64,000 nucleotides of DNA from Cyclobacterium roseum (GCF_010119225.1 NZ_WNKF01000006.1:124001-188000); one strand, 5' to 3'. Positions 24,837 through 35,400 are shown, counted from the first letter of the stretch. The notes: generated by a model from the letters alone, not told the origin. Made by a program: numbers and translations.

Positions 24837-26309
24837 TTAAAAACCAGGGTTTTGCTCCACCAGCGGTTCCTGACTCAACACGGTATTGGAAATGGGAAAT
24901 AGCAATAAATGGTCTTCGCCTTCCCTATCCTGAAGGGCGGGTACCAATTCGAATGCTTTCCCGAACCGAACCAGATCCCACCATCTTTTACCTTCATGCA
25001 ACAATTCCAGCAGGCGTTCTTTAAGAATGGCCTCATCGTTGGCCTCATTCCCCTGATCCACAAATTCCCTACCTGGGAACTGATCCCCATAAGCCCTTTG
25101 CCTGATTTGGTTGATCTCTGCAGCAGGATCCATCCCCAACGCATTCTTGGCTTCAGCTTTCATCAACAGAACGTCGGCATAACGGTACAAAATCGGATCG
25201 CTCAGGAATACCCGATTCCCACCAATGATGGTTCCCTGGAATTTCTGCTGTATATTGGTCAGGTATTCCCTGCCCCCGTTTTCGTTGATGGTGTAAATTT
25301 CAAAAAAGGAGGCATCTCTTCGGGCATCCTCTGCTTCAAATTGATTTCGTACCAGGTCGGAAGTAACCATCAGTCCCTGCCCTCCCCCTATAGGGAAAAT
25401 TTTGTCCCGGGTTTCCTGATCTATATTGCTGGGTGCGGCTGCTCCAATGATCCACATGAACCACAAATAATTTCCCGGTTCCAAATCCTGGTGTCGGATG
25501 CTTAGGAGAATTTCCCTGTTTCCTTTGTTTTCGAAGTCAAAAACATCCTGAAAATCATCCAATAGTCCCACATCTGCCTGATCTACTTCCTCCAAAGCAG
25601 CTAATGCAGTCTGGAAGTCCTCCGTTCCTCCCTCCAATTGCCTGGCGGTCCAAAGGTAAACTTCTCCTTTCAATGCATTTGTTGCCGGCCTGGACCATAC
25701 AGACCTTCCAATGGTAAATCCATTGTCAGGGAATAATTGAAGGGCCTCTTCTATATCCTGTTTGATCAATTGAAACACCTGTGACTGTGGAGATCTTTCC
25801 CTTTGGGTAACATCCGCTCCAAATCCCTCGGTAGGTTCTTCTCTGATAATCAGGTCTCCCCAGGTACGGGTCATTACAAAATAGACATAGGCCCGCATGG
25901 CATGCGCCTGGGCAAGCATCAGGTTTTTTCTGGATTCGTTGGAAAAAGTAATATCAGGAACGTATTTCAAGATAAGATTTGCCGTATTGATGACGCGGTA
26001 AAACCCGCTCCAGTCAGGATGACCAGGAGTATCCGCATTCATTTGATTTCGGTGCAGGATAAAGACCCCTTCTCCGAAAAGTCCCGGAGACAATACCTCA
26101 CTGCGGTGTTCTCCCAATTGGTGCAGGCCCTGAGCAAGGCTTCTTAATTCCACATACATGCCCATCAATGCTCCTTCCGCGTCATTTTCACTCTGCCAGA
26201 ATGAATTGGTGGTAATGACACTGGTAGGATTTACTTCAAGTGTTTCTGTACATGCCCACCCCATCATCAGGGAAAGGGTAATGGCAAAGTATTTTTTTAT
26301 TCCTTTCAT
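24837..26309 (-). CDS. susD: RagB/SusD family outer-membrane nutrient-binding lipoprotein
   Basis: 490 residues from the ATG at 26309; a reading from 26318 is three residues longer. Signal sequence and lipobox MMGWACTE are at the N-terminus, followed by the SusD helical repeats with the typical NLILKYVPDI and QAHAMRAYVYFVM, and a C-terminal ERLLELLHEGKRWWDLVRFG motif. It should cap the SusC channel on the cell surface and bind the glycan. Second gene of operon C, 17 bp after susC. The sequence does not show glycan specificity. Confidence 0.94.
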   Translation of the reverse strand: MKGIKKYFAITLSLMMGWACTETLEVNPTSVITTNSFWQSENDAEGALMGMYVELRSLAQGLHQLGEHRSEVLSPGLFGEGVFILHRNQMNADTPGHPDWSGFYRVINTANLILKYVPDITFSNESRKNLMLAQAHAMRAYVYFVMTRTWGDLIIREEPTEGFGADVTQRERSPQSQVFQLIKQDIEEALQLFPDNGFTIGRSVWSRPATNALKGEVYLWTARQLEGGTEDFQTALAALEEVDQADVGLLDDFQDVFDFENKGNREILLSIRHQDLEPGNYLWFMWIIGAAAPSNIDQETRDKIFPIGGGQGLMVTSDLVRNQFEAEDARRDASFFEIYTINENGGREYLTNIQQKFQGTIIGGNRVFLSDPILYRYADVLLMKAEAKNALGMDPAAEINQIRQRAYGDQFPGREFVDQGNEANDEAILKERLLELLHEGKRWWDLVRFGKAFELVPALQDREGEDHLLLFPISNTVLSQEPLVEQNPGF

Positions 26310-26326
26310 GGCTCTCAATGATTTGA

Positions 26327-29300
26327 TTAAAACGTAATATTGGCTCCGAAAATAAAGTTTTTAGGTATGGCATAGCGACCATCATCCCTACCACCTTCTT
26401 CCGGGTTCAGACCCTTGTAGCGAGTGAAGTAATGCAAATTATTGCCGGTGACATTAAATCTAAGACCATTGATTTTTATCCGGTCAAGCAAGGCACGAGG
26501 GACGGTATAACTAATCGTTAATTCTCTGACAGCCAGAAAGTCCCCAGACTCAAAAAATACTGAGTTGCCAGAGGTCGCCGTTCCATTAAAGTTGTTTCGC
26601 TGTATCCGTTCACCTCCCCAGTAAAACCGGGAATATTCGGCAATGTCTCCCTGTTCTTTCCAGGAATTATCCACCTTGTCCTGGGTCATATTGTTGTCAG
26701 CAAATAAATTGGTGTCAATAAACATTTTGGCCCAATTGAAAATGGTATGCCCGGTGGTATAATCCAACCGGAGATAAAGGTTCAGGTTGCCATAGCTGAT
26801 GGAATTGGTAATTCCTCCTGTCCAGACCGGAAACTCCTGCCCCATGTAAACCTGGTCCCGGCTATCAATGATTCCATTGCCATCCAGGTCCTGCCAGTTG
26901 GAATCCCCTCCGTATTTGGTTTTATCAGCGGATACGATGTAATTATCTGTTGGCGCATTACTTGCTTCCTCGTCGGTGGCGTAGATGCTCAACTGGTTTC
27001 TACTATACATTTCTCCAAGCCTTCCGCCTTCCTGAAGCCCTCCTTTCCATACATAATCTTCCTGAGAGGGATCCCATACCAAAACCCCTCCAACCCGGTT
27101 ATTCTCCACCCCATTGGGCGGAAGCCTGAGGATCTTGTTTCTTACTTTGGATGCATTTAGCGATAAATCCCAGGTAACCGGACTGCCCTCCGGCAAGAGA
27201 CTGGCTCCCATTTCCAGCTCAAACCCCCTGTTTTCCAGGCTGCCTAAATTGGTCAATACACTGGAAAACCCTGTGGATTGAGGGAGGGGCAGACTGGTGA
27301 TCAAATTGTCTGTCACCCTTTTGTACACATCGACGATAAAGTTCAACCTTTGATTAAACAAACTGAAATCCGCACCAATATCTATCGTTCGTGATTGTTC
27401 CCACTGCAGGTTGGGATTGGGTATAACTGTGTTTTGAATAGCAGAGATCCCTGCATATCTGGTTCCAACACCATAAGCTCCCTGAGCGGAGAAATCACCC
27501 AATCCACCGATATTACCATTTTCACCATAACTTGCCCTTAGCTTCATCCTTAAAAGATTTTCAGGTAAGGCATTTTGCCAGAAGTCCTCCCGATGAAGGT
27601 TCCAACCCGCAGAAATACCAGGGAAAAAACCCCATTTGTTATCTGCTCCCAGGTTGGAAGCACCGTCGTACCGCATATTAAGAGACAGTAAGTATTTCTG
27701 GCCCAGGTCATAATTTACCCGTGCAAAATACCCTAGGATCACCTGATCCGTAATGCTGCTGTTTACTCCTGTGGGTTCGGTGGCCGCATTGAGGGTGGGG
27801 ATCAAATCCGTAGAAGCCCCTCTTCCGGAAGCACTTAAGGTGGCTATATTACGGTCATAATAGGCAAAGCCCAGTTTAGCATCCAGGTTATGATTTTCAC
27901 CAAAAGTCTTCCCGTAGGAAAACACGAAGTCGGCCTGGTTTTGCCTCCATTGATAATTGGAGGCACTGGCATTTCGGGTGTCCACAAAGTTCAAAGGCCC
28001 GTTTAAAAATCCTGGCTGAAAATTGTAGCTGTCATTGTTGACATTGTACATGAACAATTGCGGGTCGAAAGACAGGCCTGGCAAGATGTCCCAATGCGCT
28101 CCAACCGTAAAAGTTGATTTTTCCGCCGTACTCTCAGCTACGCGGTTGTTGAGAAAATACAGGGGATTTCCAATATTGGCTGCTGTACCCGGTGCCAGGG
28201 TGCCGTCCTCAAAGTAAATCTTGGCTGTAGGAGCCAGACCCGCTGAGCGGTAGAAAGTAACAGCTGTGGATTGACCGGTGGTATTGGTAGTATTATAGGT
28301 ATAGAGGACCCTGCCAAATACACTTAAATTATCCTTTACTTTTAATTCCCCATTTAAATTGAAAGTCAGCCGGTCGTAAGCGGTAGTGACTACTGTTCCC
28401 TCATTGGACAGGTAACCCAGACCAGCATTAAAAGTAGCTTTTTCGGTACCTCCCTGAATCCCCACATGGTGGTTATGGGAAACACCCGTTTGGTAGATCA
28501 GGGATTGAATGTCATTGTCCTGAAATAGGAGGGTTCTGGATGGGTCTACCGGGTCCGGCATGCTTTCCCATCCCTCGTTTAGCTTGTACTCATTTTGCGG
28601 TGTAAGGTATTGGGTAGTAAATGCAGTGTTATTACTCAAGTCATTCCCTGTTCCAAATCCATTTGGCAGGCCTAACCTAACGGTTTCATCCGGAAATTTA
28701 TCAGGTCTGATATGGCCCAACCTGAACATGGTAAGGTAATCTCTGGCATTGGCCATTTCGTAAAGTTTACCAGGTTCTGATAAGGTGAGGTCATATCGGT
28801 AGGTGATCTTAGATTCGCCTGATCTCCCGGTTTTTGTGGTGATGATTACAACCCCATTGGATCCCCGGGCCCCATAAATGGAAGTGGCTGCGGCATCTTT
28901 TAATACCTGCATCGAAGCAATATCATCTGCTGAAATGTCATTCATGTCAGGTCTGATTACGCCGTCAACAATAAACAATGGAGCAGCTCCATTGGGATTA
29001 TTGATGGATGTGCCTCCTCTGACTATGATTCTGGGCGCAGCTCCGGGTTGTCCAGAAGTACTTTGTACCCTCACTCCGGAAACTGATCCTTGAAGGGCCG
29101 ATGCGGCATTGGGAAAAGGAACACTTTCCAGAACCTTTTCGTCTACCTTAGTGATGGAGGTGGTGAGGGTTTCCCTGGATTGTTCCCCATACCCTATCAC
29201 CACCACTTCCTCCATATCGGCCAGGGAAGGAAATAAAACCAGGTCAAGGGTATTGCTATTTCCTACTTCTACTTCCTTGGTCGCGTAACCAATAAAGGAA

Positions 29301-29548
29301 AACACAAGTGTATTACTTCCTTCGGGAATATTGATGGCATAACTTCCGTCGATATCAGTGATGGTACCAACGGATGTACCTTTAACCAAAACATTTACTC
29401 CAGGGATGGTTTCTCCGGAATCATCGGAAACGTTTCCCCTCACTTGTCTGCTGGTTTGGGAAAAAACCTGCGGAGCAGTGGTCAGCATTACGGCCAAAAT
29501 GGTGACCAAACAGCCAAATTGCCGCAGTAGTAGTATGAATATCTTCAT
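26327..29548 (-). CDS. susC: SusC/RagA family TonB-linked outer membrane protein
   Basis: About 1073 residues from the preferred ATG at 29548 (MKIFILLLRQFGCLVTILA); the longer reading from 29578 adds ten residues and would give almost no leader. Domains in order: signal peptide, carboxypeptidase-like regulatory domain (RQVRGNVSDDSGETIPGVNVLVKGT), TonB plug (EEVVVIGYGEQSRETLTTSITKVDE, APRIIVRGGTSIN), and a 22-strand barrel ending GRYAIPKNFIFGANITF. Size and order are standard for SusC. First gene of the six-gene operon C. It imports the oligosaccharide bound by SusD into the periplasm using TonB energy. Confidence 0.95.
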   Translation of the reverse strand: MKIFILLLRQFGCLVTILAVMLTTAPQVFSQTSRQVRGNVSDDSGETIPGVNVLVKGTSVGTITDIDGSYAINIPEGSNTLVFSFIGYATKEVEVGNSNTLDLVLFPSLADMEEVVVIGYGEQSRETLTTSITKVDEKVLESVPFPNAASALQGSVSGVRVQSTSGQPGAAPRIIVRGGTSINNPNGAAPLFIVDGVIRPDMNDISADDIASMQVLKDAAATSIYGARGSNGVVIITTKTGRSGESKITYRYDLTLSEPGKLYEMANARDYLTMFRLGHIRPDKFPDETVRLGLPNGFGTGNDLSNNTAFTTQYLTPQNEYKLNEGWESMPDPVDPSRTLLFQDNDIQSLIYQTGVSHNHHVGIQGGTEKATFNAGLGYLSNEGTVVTTAYDRLTFNLNGELKVKDNLSVFGRVLYTYNTTNTTGQSTAVTFYRSAGLAPTAKIYFEDGTLAPGTAANIGNPLYFLNNRVAESTAEKSTFTVGAHWDILPGLSFDPQLFMYNVNNDSYNFQPGFLNGPLNFVDTRNASASNYQWRQNQADFVFSYGKTFGENHNLDAKLGFAYYDRNIATLSASGRGASTDLIPTLNAATEPTGVNSSITDQVILGYFARVNYDLGQKYLLSLNMRYDGASNLGADNKWGFFPGISAGWNLHREDFWQNALPENLLRMKLRASYGENGNIGGLGDFSAQGAYGVGTRYAGISAIQNTVIPNPNLQWEQSRTIDIGADFSLFNQRLNFIVDVYKRVTDNLITSLPLPQSTGFSSVLTNLGSLENRGFELEMGASLLPEGSPVTWDLSLNASKVRNKILRLPPNGVENNRVGGVLVWDPSQEDYVWKGGLQEGGRLGEMYSRNQLSIYATDEEASNAPTDNYIVSADKTKYGGDSNWQDLDGNGIIDSRDQVYMGQEFPVWTGGITNSISYGNLNLYLRLDYTTGHTIFNWAKMFIDTNLFADNNMTQDKVDNSWKEQGDIAEYSRFYWGGERIQRNNFNGTATSGNSVFFESGDFLAVRELTISYTVPRALLDRIKINGLRFNVTGNNLHYFTRYKGLNPEEGGRDDGRYAIPKNFIFGANITF

Positions 29549-29586
29549 GGGATAATAATTAAAATGACACATTAACATTTACCTAC

Positions 29587-29652
29587 CAAAGATATTATCA
29601 GATACATTTCTACTCTTCTACTTTTTTTTTGAATAGCGATACGATATTACCG
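29587..29652 (-). promoter_or_regulatory. operon C promoter with a diverged AraC-type element
   Basis: Minus-strand -7 box TATCTTTG at 29594-29587. Exactly 23 bp further upstream begins 29617-29652, which by my count matches the operon A element at 22 of 36 positions, including both TAC triplets at 29619 and 29640 (again 21 bp apart). The -7 box lies 39-46 bp before the preferred ATG (29548), a sensible leader. The match is weaker than at A and B and could reflect AT-rich composition, but the identical geometry argues otherwise. Confidence 0.45.
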
Positions 29653-29970
29653 TAACATTTTGTCCGGAAAGCATGAGGGAAAATTAATTGGTGTATGGTA
29701 ATTCCCGGCCATACTTTTAGAATGCCCTTATGACCAGGCCATGGCAAATTTGGCCAATAAGCCATGCACGACTACTGAGAGCATGTTTACCCTAACCACC
29801 AATGCCAGTAAACGCCCAGCTTCCGGAAAGTCCTTCTTATCTAAAGTGAAAAACCAATAAAAAAGCGAGCCGATGCCTCGGGTTATTTCTAATATCGGTC
29901 GAAATGCGTTTGTATCCCTTCCGGTTACGGACAAAATGATCGTGGAAACGTGAATGCCAACCGTTTGCCA
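29653..29970. other. intergenic stretch with one doubtful small ORF
   Basis: No supported gene. A minus-strand frame at 29728-29934 encodes 68 residues (PEAGRLLALVVRVNML in the middle) with no domain I recognise and no promoter. It may be a chance frame or the remains of a repeat. Confidence 0.3.
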
Positions 29971-30002
29971 AAAAAAATACCGGCAAGAAAACCCTGCCGG
30001 TA
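29971..30002 (-). terminator. rho-independent terminator of ffh
   Basis: A perfect 8-bp stem TACCGGCA (29978-29985) pairs with TGCCGGTA (29995-30002) around a 9-base loop; read on the minus strand it is followed by a run of seven T (complement of A at 29971-29977). It lies 28 bp after the ffh stop. Confidence 0.9.
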
Positions 30003-30029
30003 GATACTATTTTTCGGAATTCGGGCACC

Positions 30030-31367
30030 TTAACGCCGCTTCATATTTCCGCTCATGGCGCCCAAGGCTTTTTGGGCACCGCCCATTTTGTTCATCTGTT
30101 TCATCATTTTTCGCATGTCGGCAAATTGCTTCATCAGGTTATTGACCTCCTGAATGCTGCGTCCACTGCCCTGCGCAAGGCGTTTTCTACGGCTGCCGTC
30201 GATCAGGGCGGGATTGCCGCGTTCCTGCGGGGTCATGCTTCGGATGATCGCTTCAATGGGGATAAAGGATTCGTCGTCTATATCCAGTCCCTTAATGGCT
30301 TTCCCCATGCCCGGGATCATTCCCAGCAGGTCCTTGATGTTGCCCATCTTTTTGATCTGCTCCAGTTGGGAAAGAAAATCGTCAAAGTCAAACTGGTTTT
30401 TCCGAATTTTGGCATTCAGCCGCTTAGCTTCGTCTTCATCGAAGGATTGTTGTGCTTTTTCTACCAAGGAAACGACATCTCCCATGCCCAGAATCCGCTG
30501 GGCCATCCGGTCGGGATAAAAGAGGTCCAGGTTTTCCATTTTCTCCCCCGTGGAAATAAACTTGATGGGCTTATTCACTACGTGCCGAATGGAAATGGCC
30601 GCACCACCCCGGCTGTCGCCATCCAGTTTGGTAAGCACCACTCCGTCAAAATTCAGGCGCTCGTCAAAGGTCCTGGCCGTATTGACCGCATCCTGGCCCG
30701 TCATGGAGTCGACGACAAATAGGGTTTCCGAAGGCTTGAGGTTTTCCTTTAGGGAAGAAATCTCGTCCATCATGGCTTCATCCACCGCCAGGCGACCGGC
30801 GGTATCGATGATCACCGTTTTTTTGCCGGATTTTTTGGCGTATTCAATGCCATTCTCGGCAATTTGTAGCGCGTTTTGATTGCCGGGTTCGGCATAGACT
30901 TCGATACCTATCTGCGTTCCCAGGGTCTTTAGCTGCTCCACCGCTGCGGGACGGTATACGTCACAGGCGACCAAGAGTACCTGCCGCCCTTGTTTTTTCA
31001 GATAGGTGCCCAGTTTACCGGAAAAAGTGGTTTTACCCGAACCTTGAAGACCCGATATCAGAATGACGGCCGGATCTCCTTTAATATTGATCTCCTCCTT
31101 GCTGCCCCCCATCAGCTGGGTGAGTTCTTCTTGGGTGATTTTAACGAGTAGCTGCCCCGGAGACACCGATATCAGCACGTCCCTGCCCAGGGCTTCTTCC
31201 TTGATTTTATCGGTTACCTCTTTGGCTACTTTGTAATTAACGTCGGCATCGATCAGGGCTCTTCGGATTTCCTTGACGGTGGTGGCAACATTAATTTCGG
31301 TAATCTTACCCGTACCCTTTAAGGTCTTAAAGGCCCTGTCTAATTTATAACTCAGATTATCAAACAT
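30030..31367 (-). CDS. ffh: signal recognition particle protein Ffh (SRP54)
   Basis: 446 residues from the ATG at 31367 (MFDNLSYKLDRAFK); a longer reading to 31391 is unlikely. N-domain four-helix bundle, then the SRP GTPase: P-loop GLQGSGKTTFSGKL, DTAGRL, TKLDGDSRGGAA, and the C-terminal methionine-rich M domain (MRKMMKQMNKMGG) that binds signal sequences and 4.5S RNA. It targets nascent membrane proteins to FtsY and SecYEG. Monocistronic, with a strong terminator downstream and a possible -7 box TATTTTTG at 31396-31389. Standard length; a core gene. Confidence 0.97.
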   Translation of the reverse strand: MFDNLSYKLDRAFKTLKGTGKITEINVATTVKEIRRALIDADVNYKVAKEVTDKIKEEALGRDVLISVSPGQLLVKITQEELTQLMGGSKEEINIKGDPAVILISGLQGSGKTTFSGKLGTYLKKQGRQVLLVACDVYRPAAVEQLKTLGTQIGIEVYAEPGNQNALQIAENGIEYAKKSGKKTVIIDTAGRLAVDEAMMDEISSLKENLKPSETLFVVDSMTGQDAVNTARTFDERLNFDGVVLTKLDGDSRGGAAISIRHVVNKPIKFISTGEKMENLDLFYPDRMAQRILGMGDVVSLVEKAQQSFDEDEAKRLNAKIRKNQFDFDDFLSQLEQIKKMGNIKDLLGMIPGMGKAIKGLDIDDESFIPIEAIIRSMTPQERGNPALIDGSRRKRLAQGSGRSIQEVNNLMKQFADMRKMMKQMNKMGGAQKALGAMSGNMKRR

Positions 31368-31528
31368 GTCTTTATTCTTTTGAAGCAACAAAAATAGCGT
31401 TTTTTTTTAAGCTTGTCAGGGAAGATGGGAAAGTATTCGTTGAAAGATAAAAGGCCTTTTTCTTGTATTTGAGTTAATTTCTATTAATTTTTGTTATAAA
31501 AAAAGGCAAAAAGGTGTATTTAATATAC

Positions 31529-31554
31529 AAAAATACCCCGATCGGGGTATTTTT
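31529..31554. terminator. 26-nt perfect palindrome, terminator-like
   Basis: AAAATACCCC-GATC-GGGGTATTTT with an added A:T pair on each end, flanked by T-rich sequence on both strands (plus-strand T-run to 31556). It looks like a rho-independent terminator or a dimer-binding palindrome, yet sits between two divergent genes (ffh and the gene at 31651), where a terminator is not expected. Confidence 0.5.
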
Positions 31555-31650
31555 TTGATGAAAAAAAAGTCGTTACTTACACTTCGAATTACACCGCTAC
31601 CAATTAATTATCAATGAGTTATTATTTAGTTAACCAAAAACCAAGCAATA

Positions 31651-32139
31651 ATGATCAAAGACCAAATCCCGCTGTTTATTCCCCTGGGGAATTTTTCGGA
31701 CCATTGTAACAGCATTGACCGGAAAAAACTGATTCCGCTTATTGATTTAGTTCATGAAATGGAACTAAAATTTTATAAGACGGAAAAAATTCTGGGCATT
31801 CAGGATTTCAGTAACGTTTCGTTGAATACCCTGGCACTGACCGGTATCCACGTCAGGCTGCTGGATGCTGTTTTAAAACTTCGGCTGGTTCCCCTTTTCG
31901 ATTGGATGTCCTGGAAAAGCGAAGCAGAACGGTATTATCAGGATCAAGCCCAGTTGTATAGCCTGGACGCAGTCACCCTAGGCAAAATCATGACCGTACT
32001 GCTACGGTCACAAACCATCTACGGTCCGACCTTCCTGGAATCGAAAATCAAGGATAGGTTTGTTTTGAACCTTCTTAAAGCCATTATCCATTCGCTGGAT
32101 GGTAATTCTTTGGTGAATTTGTCCGGAAACCTGGATTAA
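31651..32139 (+). CDS. DUF6508-like hypothetical protein
   Basis: 162 residues, no signal peptide or membrane segment. The central run VPLFDWMSWKSEAERYYQDQ and the later LGKIMTVLLRSQTIYGPTFLESKIKDRFVLNLLKAI resemble the tryptophan motif and LTxxxRxxRFxxGxL pattern of DUF6508 proteins, whose function is unknown. It is flanked by gaps of more than 250 bp on both sides, so is probably its own transcription unit. The start at 31651 follows an AT-rich stretch. Coding is likely; the family call is tentative. Confidence 0.55.
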   Translation: MIKDQIPLFIPLGNFSDHCNSIDRKKLIPLIDLVHEMELKFYKTEKILGIQDFSNVSLNTLALTGIHVRLLDAVLKLRLVPLFDWMSWKSEAERYYQDQAQLYSLDAVTLGKIMTVLLRSQTIYGPTFLESKIKDRFVLNLLKAIIHSLDGNSLVNLSGNLD

Positions 32140-32409
32140 TATTCGCAACGCTATCCCTACAAACAAGTACTCCCCTAACCGCTTTTTAAGCTTAATCACC
32201 CATTTTACTTTTTTTAATACAAAAACCGGATTTCTGGCTTATTTATTGTCAGCAAAAATAAAACGCTAGCCGAAAACCTGAAAAATTAACATCATTCGGG
32301 AAAAATAACGGAACACCTACAACCGATTCCATTATTTTGTACGTTATTTCACAATAAGGAATTCGTATAATCAGGATACTTTTCCAGCGATGTAGTAAAT
32401 AAAGTTTTA
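32140..32409. other. intergenic, nothing recognised
   Basis: AT-rich spacer between the DUF6508-like gene and the large surface protein gene. I see no ORF, hairpin or exact TAnnTTTG box. Confidence 0.5.
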
Positions 32410-35400
32410 ATGAGGGTAGAATTGAAAGGAAATTACTTTATACATTTTTTCGGAATGCTTTTATTAATGGTTTCCGTTATCCTGGCACCACTGAAACTAT
32501 TGGCCCAGGACCAACCAAGCCTGGTATTGGAAACCAACTCGGTCACCTGTAGCGGAAATGGTACGATTACGGCGAACTTAAATGCGGATGGCAATCCCAC
32601 AGACCTGGTTTTCCGGCTCTTCCGATCGGGAGAGGTCAGCCCCCTGTCTGAAAATGAATCGGGTATCTTTTCTGATTTACCGGTAGGCACCTATCAAGTC
32701 ACCGCCGCTTTTAACCTGGGCGAAAGTCCACTGGAAATTTCGGCTGAAGCAGAACTCGTTTCCCTTTTTGAACCATTGTCGTATACGGTAAGCTCCCAAA
32801 ATCTCTGTGAAAATGACCTTGGCACCATTGAGGTAATCGTCAATCAGGGCAGTCCGGAAACCTTTGAGTTACGGGGAGATGCCGAGCGCCCCCCACAGGC
32901 AAGCCCCATTTTTGAGGCCATTCCTGCAGGCAAGTATACGGTCATTGTCACGGACGAATGCGGGGACCGGCTTTCCCAGTCGTTTGAAGTACAAAAAGCC
33001 GAATTCATTCTGGAGGAGGATTTTCAGGAATTTCAGGCAGCATTAAGCAGTTGCGGAGAAATAACCGTGGGGCACCTGGTGCGTGCCGTGGGAGCTGAAA
33101 TCGCCTACCCCTTGCAAGCCCGCTTTATTGTCTCCGCCCCGGATGGATCCAGCCAGGAAATTACTACGGAACTAAGCGAGGGCGGGACTACGGAAAGCGT
33201 TATCTTTGGAAACCTTCCCTTTTACACGGGAGAGGCTTATTCATACGACCTGGAGGTAACAGATAATTGCGGACAGACAGCGGTACTGGAAAACAACCTG
33301 ATCGACCGTAAACTCTCCATTTCCGGAGATCTTTTCTGGGGTGCCGGCCTCTGCGGCAAACGACGGCTATCCATCAAACCAACCAATTTTGTTCCTCCTT
33401 ACACCGTCAGTTTTACCGAATATCCCGGAGATTTTGACCCTGAACTGTTCAACGAGGGATACCCCGGGCCATTTACGGAAGAAAACCTCTTTTTTGGCTC
33501 TGAGGAAATGCCCATCCCTTTTGGAACCTATTCGTTGAGCATCACGGATGCCTGTGGCAGCACCGCCAGTCTTACCAGGGAATTCAGGGACCTGCTCAGC
33601 GGGCCGGTCGCTACCGTTTACAAGGGCTGTGGCCCCTCCACCGGCTCCCTGCAATTAAACAGCTTTGATTACGAGTTTACACGCATTGAAATGACCGCAG
33701 GTCCGGCTAGTTACGACGGACAGTTCCCGCTGGACCTTTCGGAAAACATTAGTCAAAGCGATCCCAGAAGATTTTTTATGAGTAACCTCCCGGCGGGTGA
33801 TTACGAATTTACTTCCTACACCACCTGCGATACCGAGCATGTGACCGAGGTTACCATAGAAGGTGCCGAAATTCTGACAAATGATTTGAACATTGAAGAA
33901 AACTGCGGTTCGTTCAATCTATCGCTAAATCATCAGGACAATCTGGACGAAAACCAAACCACTCGTTTTGGCATCCAAAAACGAAATGAAGATACCGGGG
34001 AATGGGGACATCCGGAAACCGGACTCGTCTATGAAGAAGGTGAGGAACTGAATGACGAAAATTCCATTCTTATTGTGAACGGTGCCACGACAATCAATCT
34101 GAGTTATTATGGCAACCTGCGACTGGTGAAATCCATCCGGGTCTGGAAAAACGGGCAGGACATTGTCCCCAACGAACCCTCCTACAACTTCTGTCTGGAG
34201 ACCCTGGAAACGTTTGAAGTCAGCGAACGGAGCAGCTTCACGAGTGTCAATACCTTCCAATGTGTGGAAGGCAATTATGAATTATCCGTGGATGCGAGCG
34301 GATACCCGCCTATCACTTACAAAATAGTGGAGAAGGATGGATTGCCTTTTGAGATTGACAATGGATCAGACCCGCTTTTTCAAAACCTGGAAGCAGGAAG
34401 GTACCGGGTACAATTGGAAGATGACTGCGGCAATCTGACCAACACTACGGTTCAGATCAGCGGAGAAAACCTTCCCAGAATTATCCCCGAAAACCTTTGT
34501 GAAGGGGATAACGGATCGTTGTCCATAAAAAACCTAGATTTTCTATCCTTCGAATGGTTCAATAAAGCCAATCCCGATGAGGTCCTCAGCACCAGTTCCA
34601 GTCTGGAGTTTACACCGTTTAACCTGGCCACCCACGAGGGCGTGTACGGGGTGCGGCTGAGTAATGACACGCCCGGATCCTGCCTGAACGAGACGCTGGA
34701 ATTTACCATTGATGAAGCCAGTCTCAACCCAGAATCAGGAACAGGACAGGAAGTAATTGTCTGCAAAGGGGAAATCGTGGATTTGTTTGATTTCCTGGAA
34801 GGCCCTTATAATGACTACGGTACCTGGGAAGAGCTAAGTAATAGCGGTGCCCTGGTGGGAAATGTCTGGTCATCCGCCAACCTGAATACAGGTACCTATA
34901 CTTTTGAATACACCATCACGGGGATTTGTTCAGGCGAAAAATCCACACAAGTCAGCATTGATTTGAGTGAGGTACCACCGGCCCCTCAGGGAGAAAGCTT
35001 GCAGGAATTCTGCGCTCCAGGAGACTATACCGTAGCGGATTTAATTGCTATAGGAGAAAACATTCAATGGTACCTCAGTCCAGAGGGCAGCGATCGGATT
35101 TCCAATGAAACCAGTCTGGTATCGGGCAGGACGTACTATGCAGAGCAGCAAGCAGATGGTTGCCCATCTGATCAGCGATTTCCTGTAGAAGTGGTCCTTT
35201 ACCCGGAAGTAACCGGACATGAAATACAAGAGAGCCAAACGTTATACCAAATGGAAGTCGCTGAAATGCTGATCGGGGAAACAGCCGCCGGAGGGTCAGG
35301 GAATTTCAGTTACCAGTGGGAAATACTGTCCGGAGACGCTGAATGGGTACCCATCACAGGGGCTGCAAATAAAAATTTTTCTGCCCCCCCTCTCATGGAA

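Noticed and set aside
20513-26309. A standard N-acetylneuraminate (sialic acid) degradation operon
   Set aside because: A NanA-type lyase and BNR proteins are present, but no NanE, NanK, NagA or NagB homologue was found in the window, and operons A and B encode unrelated steps.
227-29578. Many open frames of 60-200 residues on the strand opposite to operons A, B and C
   Set aside because: They lie entirely inside genes with strong family motifs, lack recognisable domains and have no promoters; they are shadows of the real genes.
29728-30028. Two overlapping minus-strand small frames upstream of ffh's terminator
   Set aside because: No family match, no promoter, and one overlaps the ffh terminator; kept only as a doubtful note.
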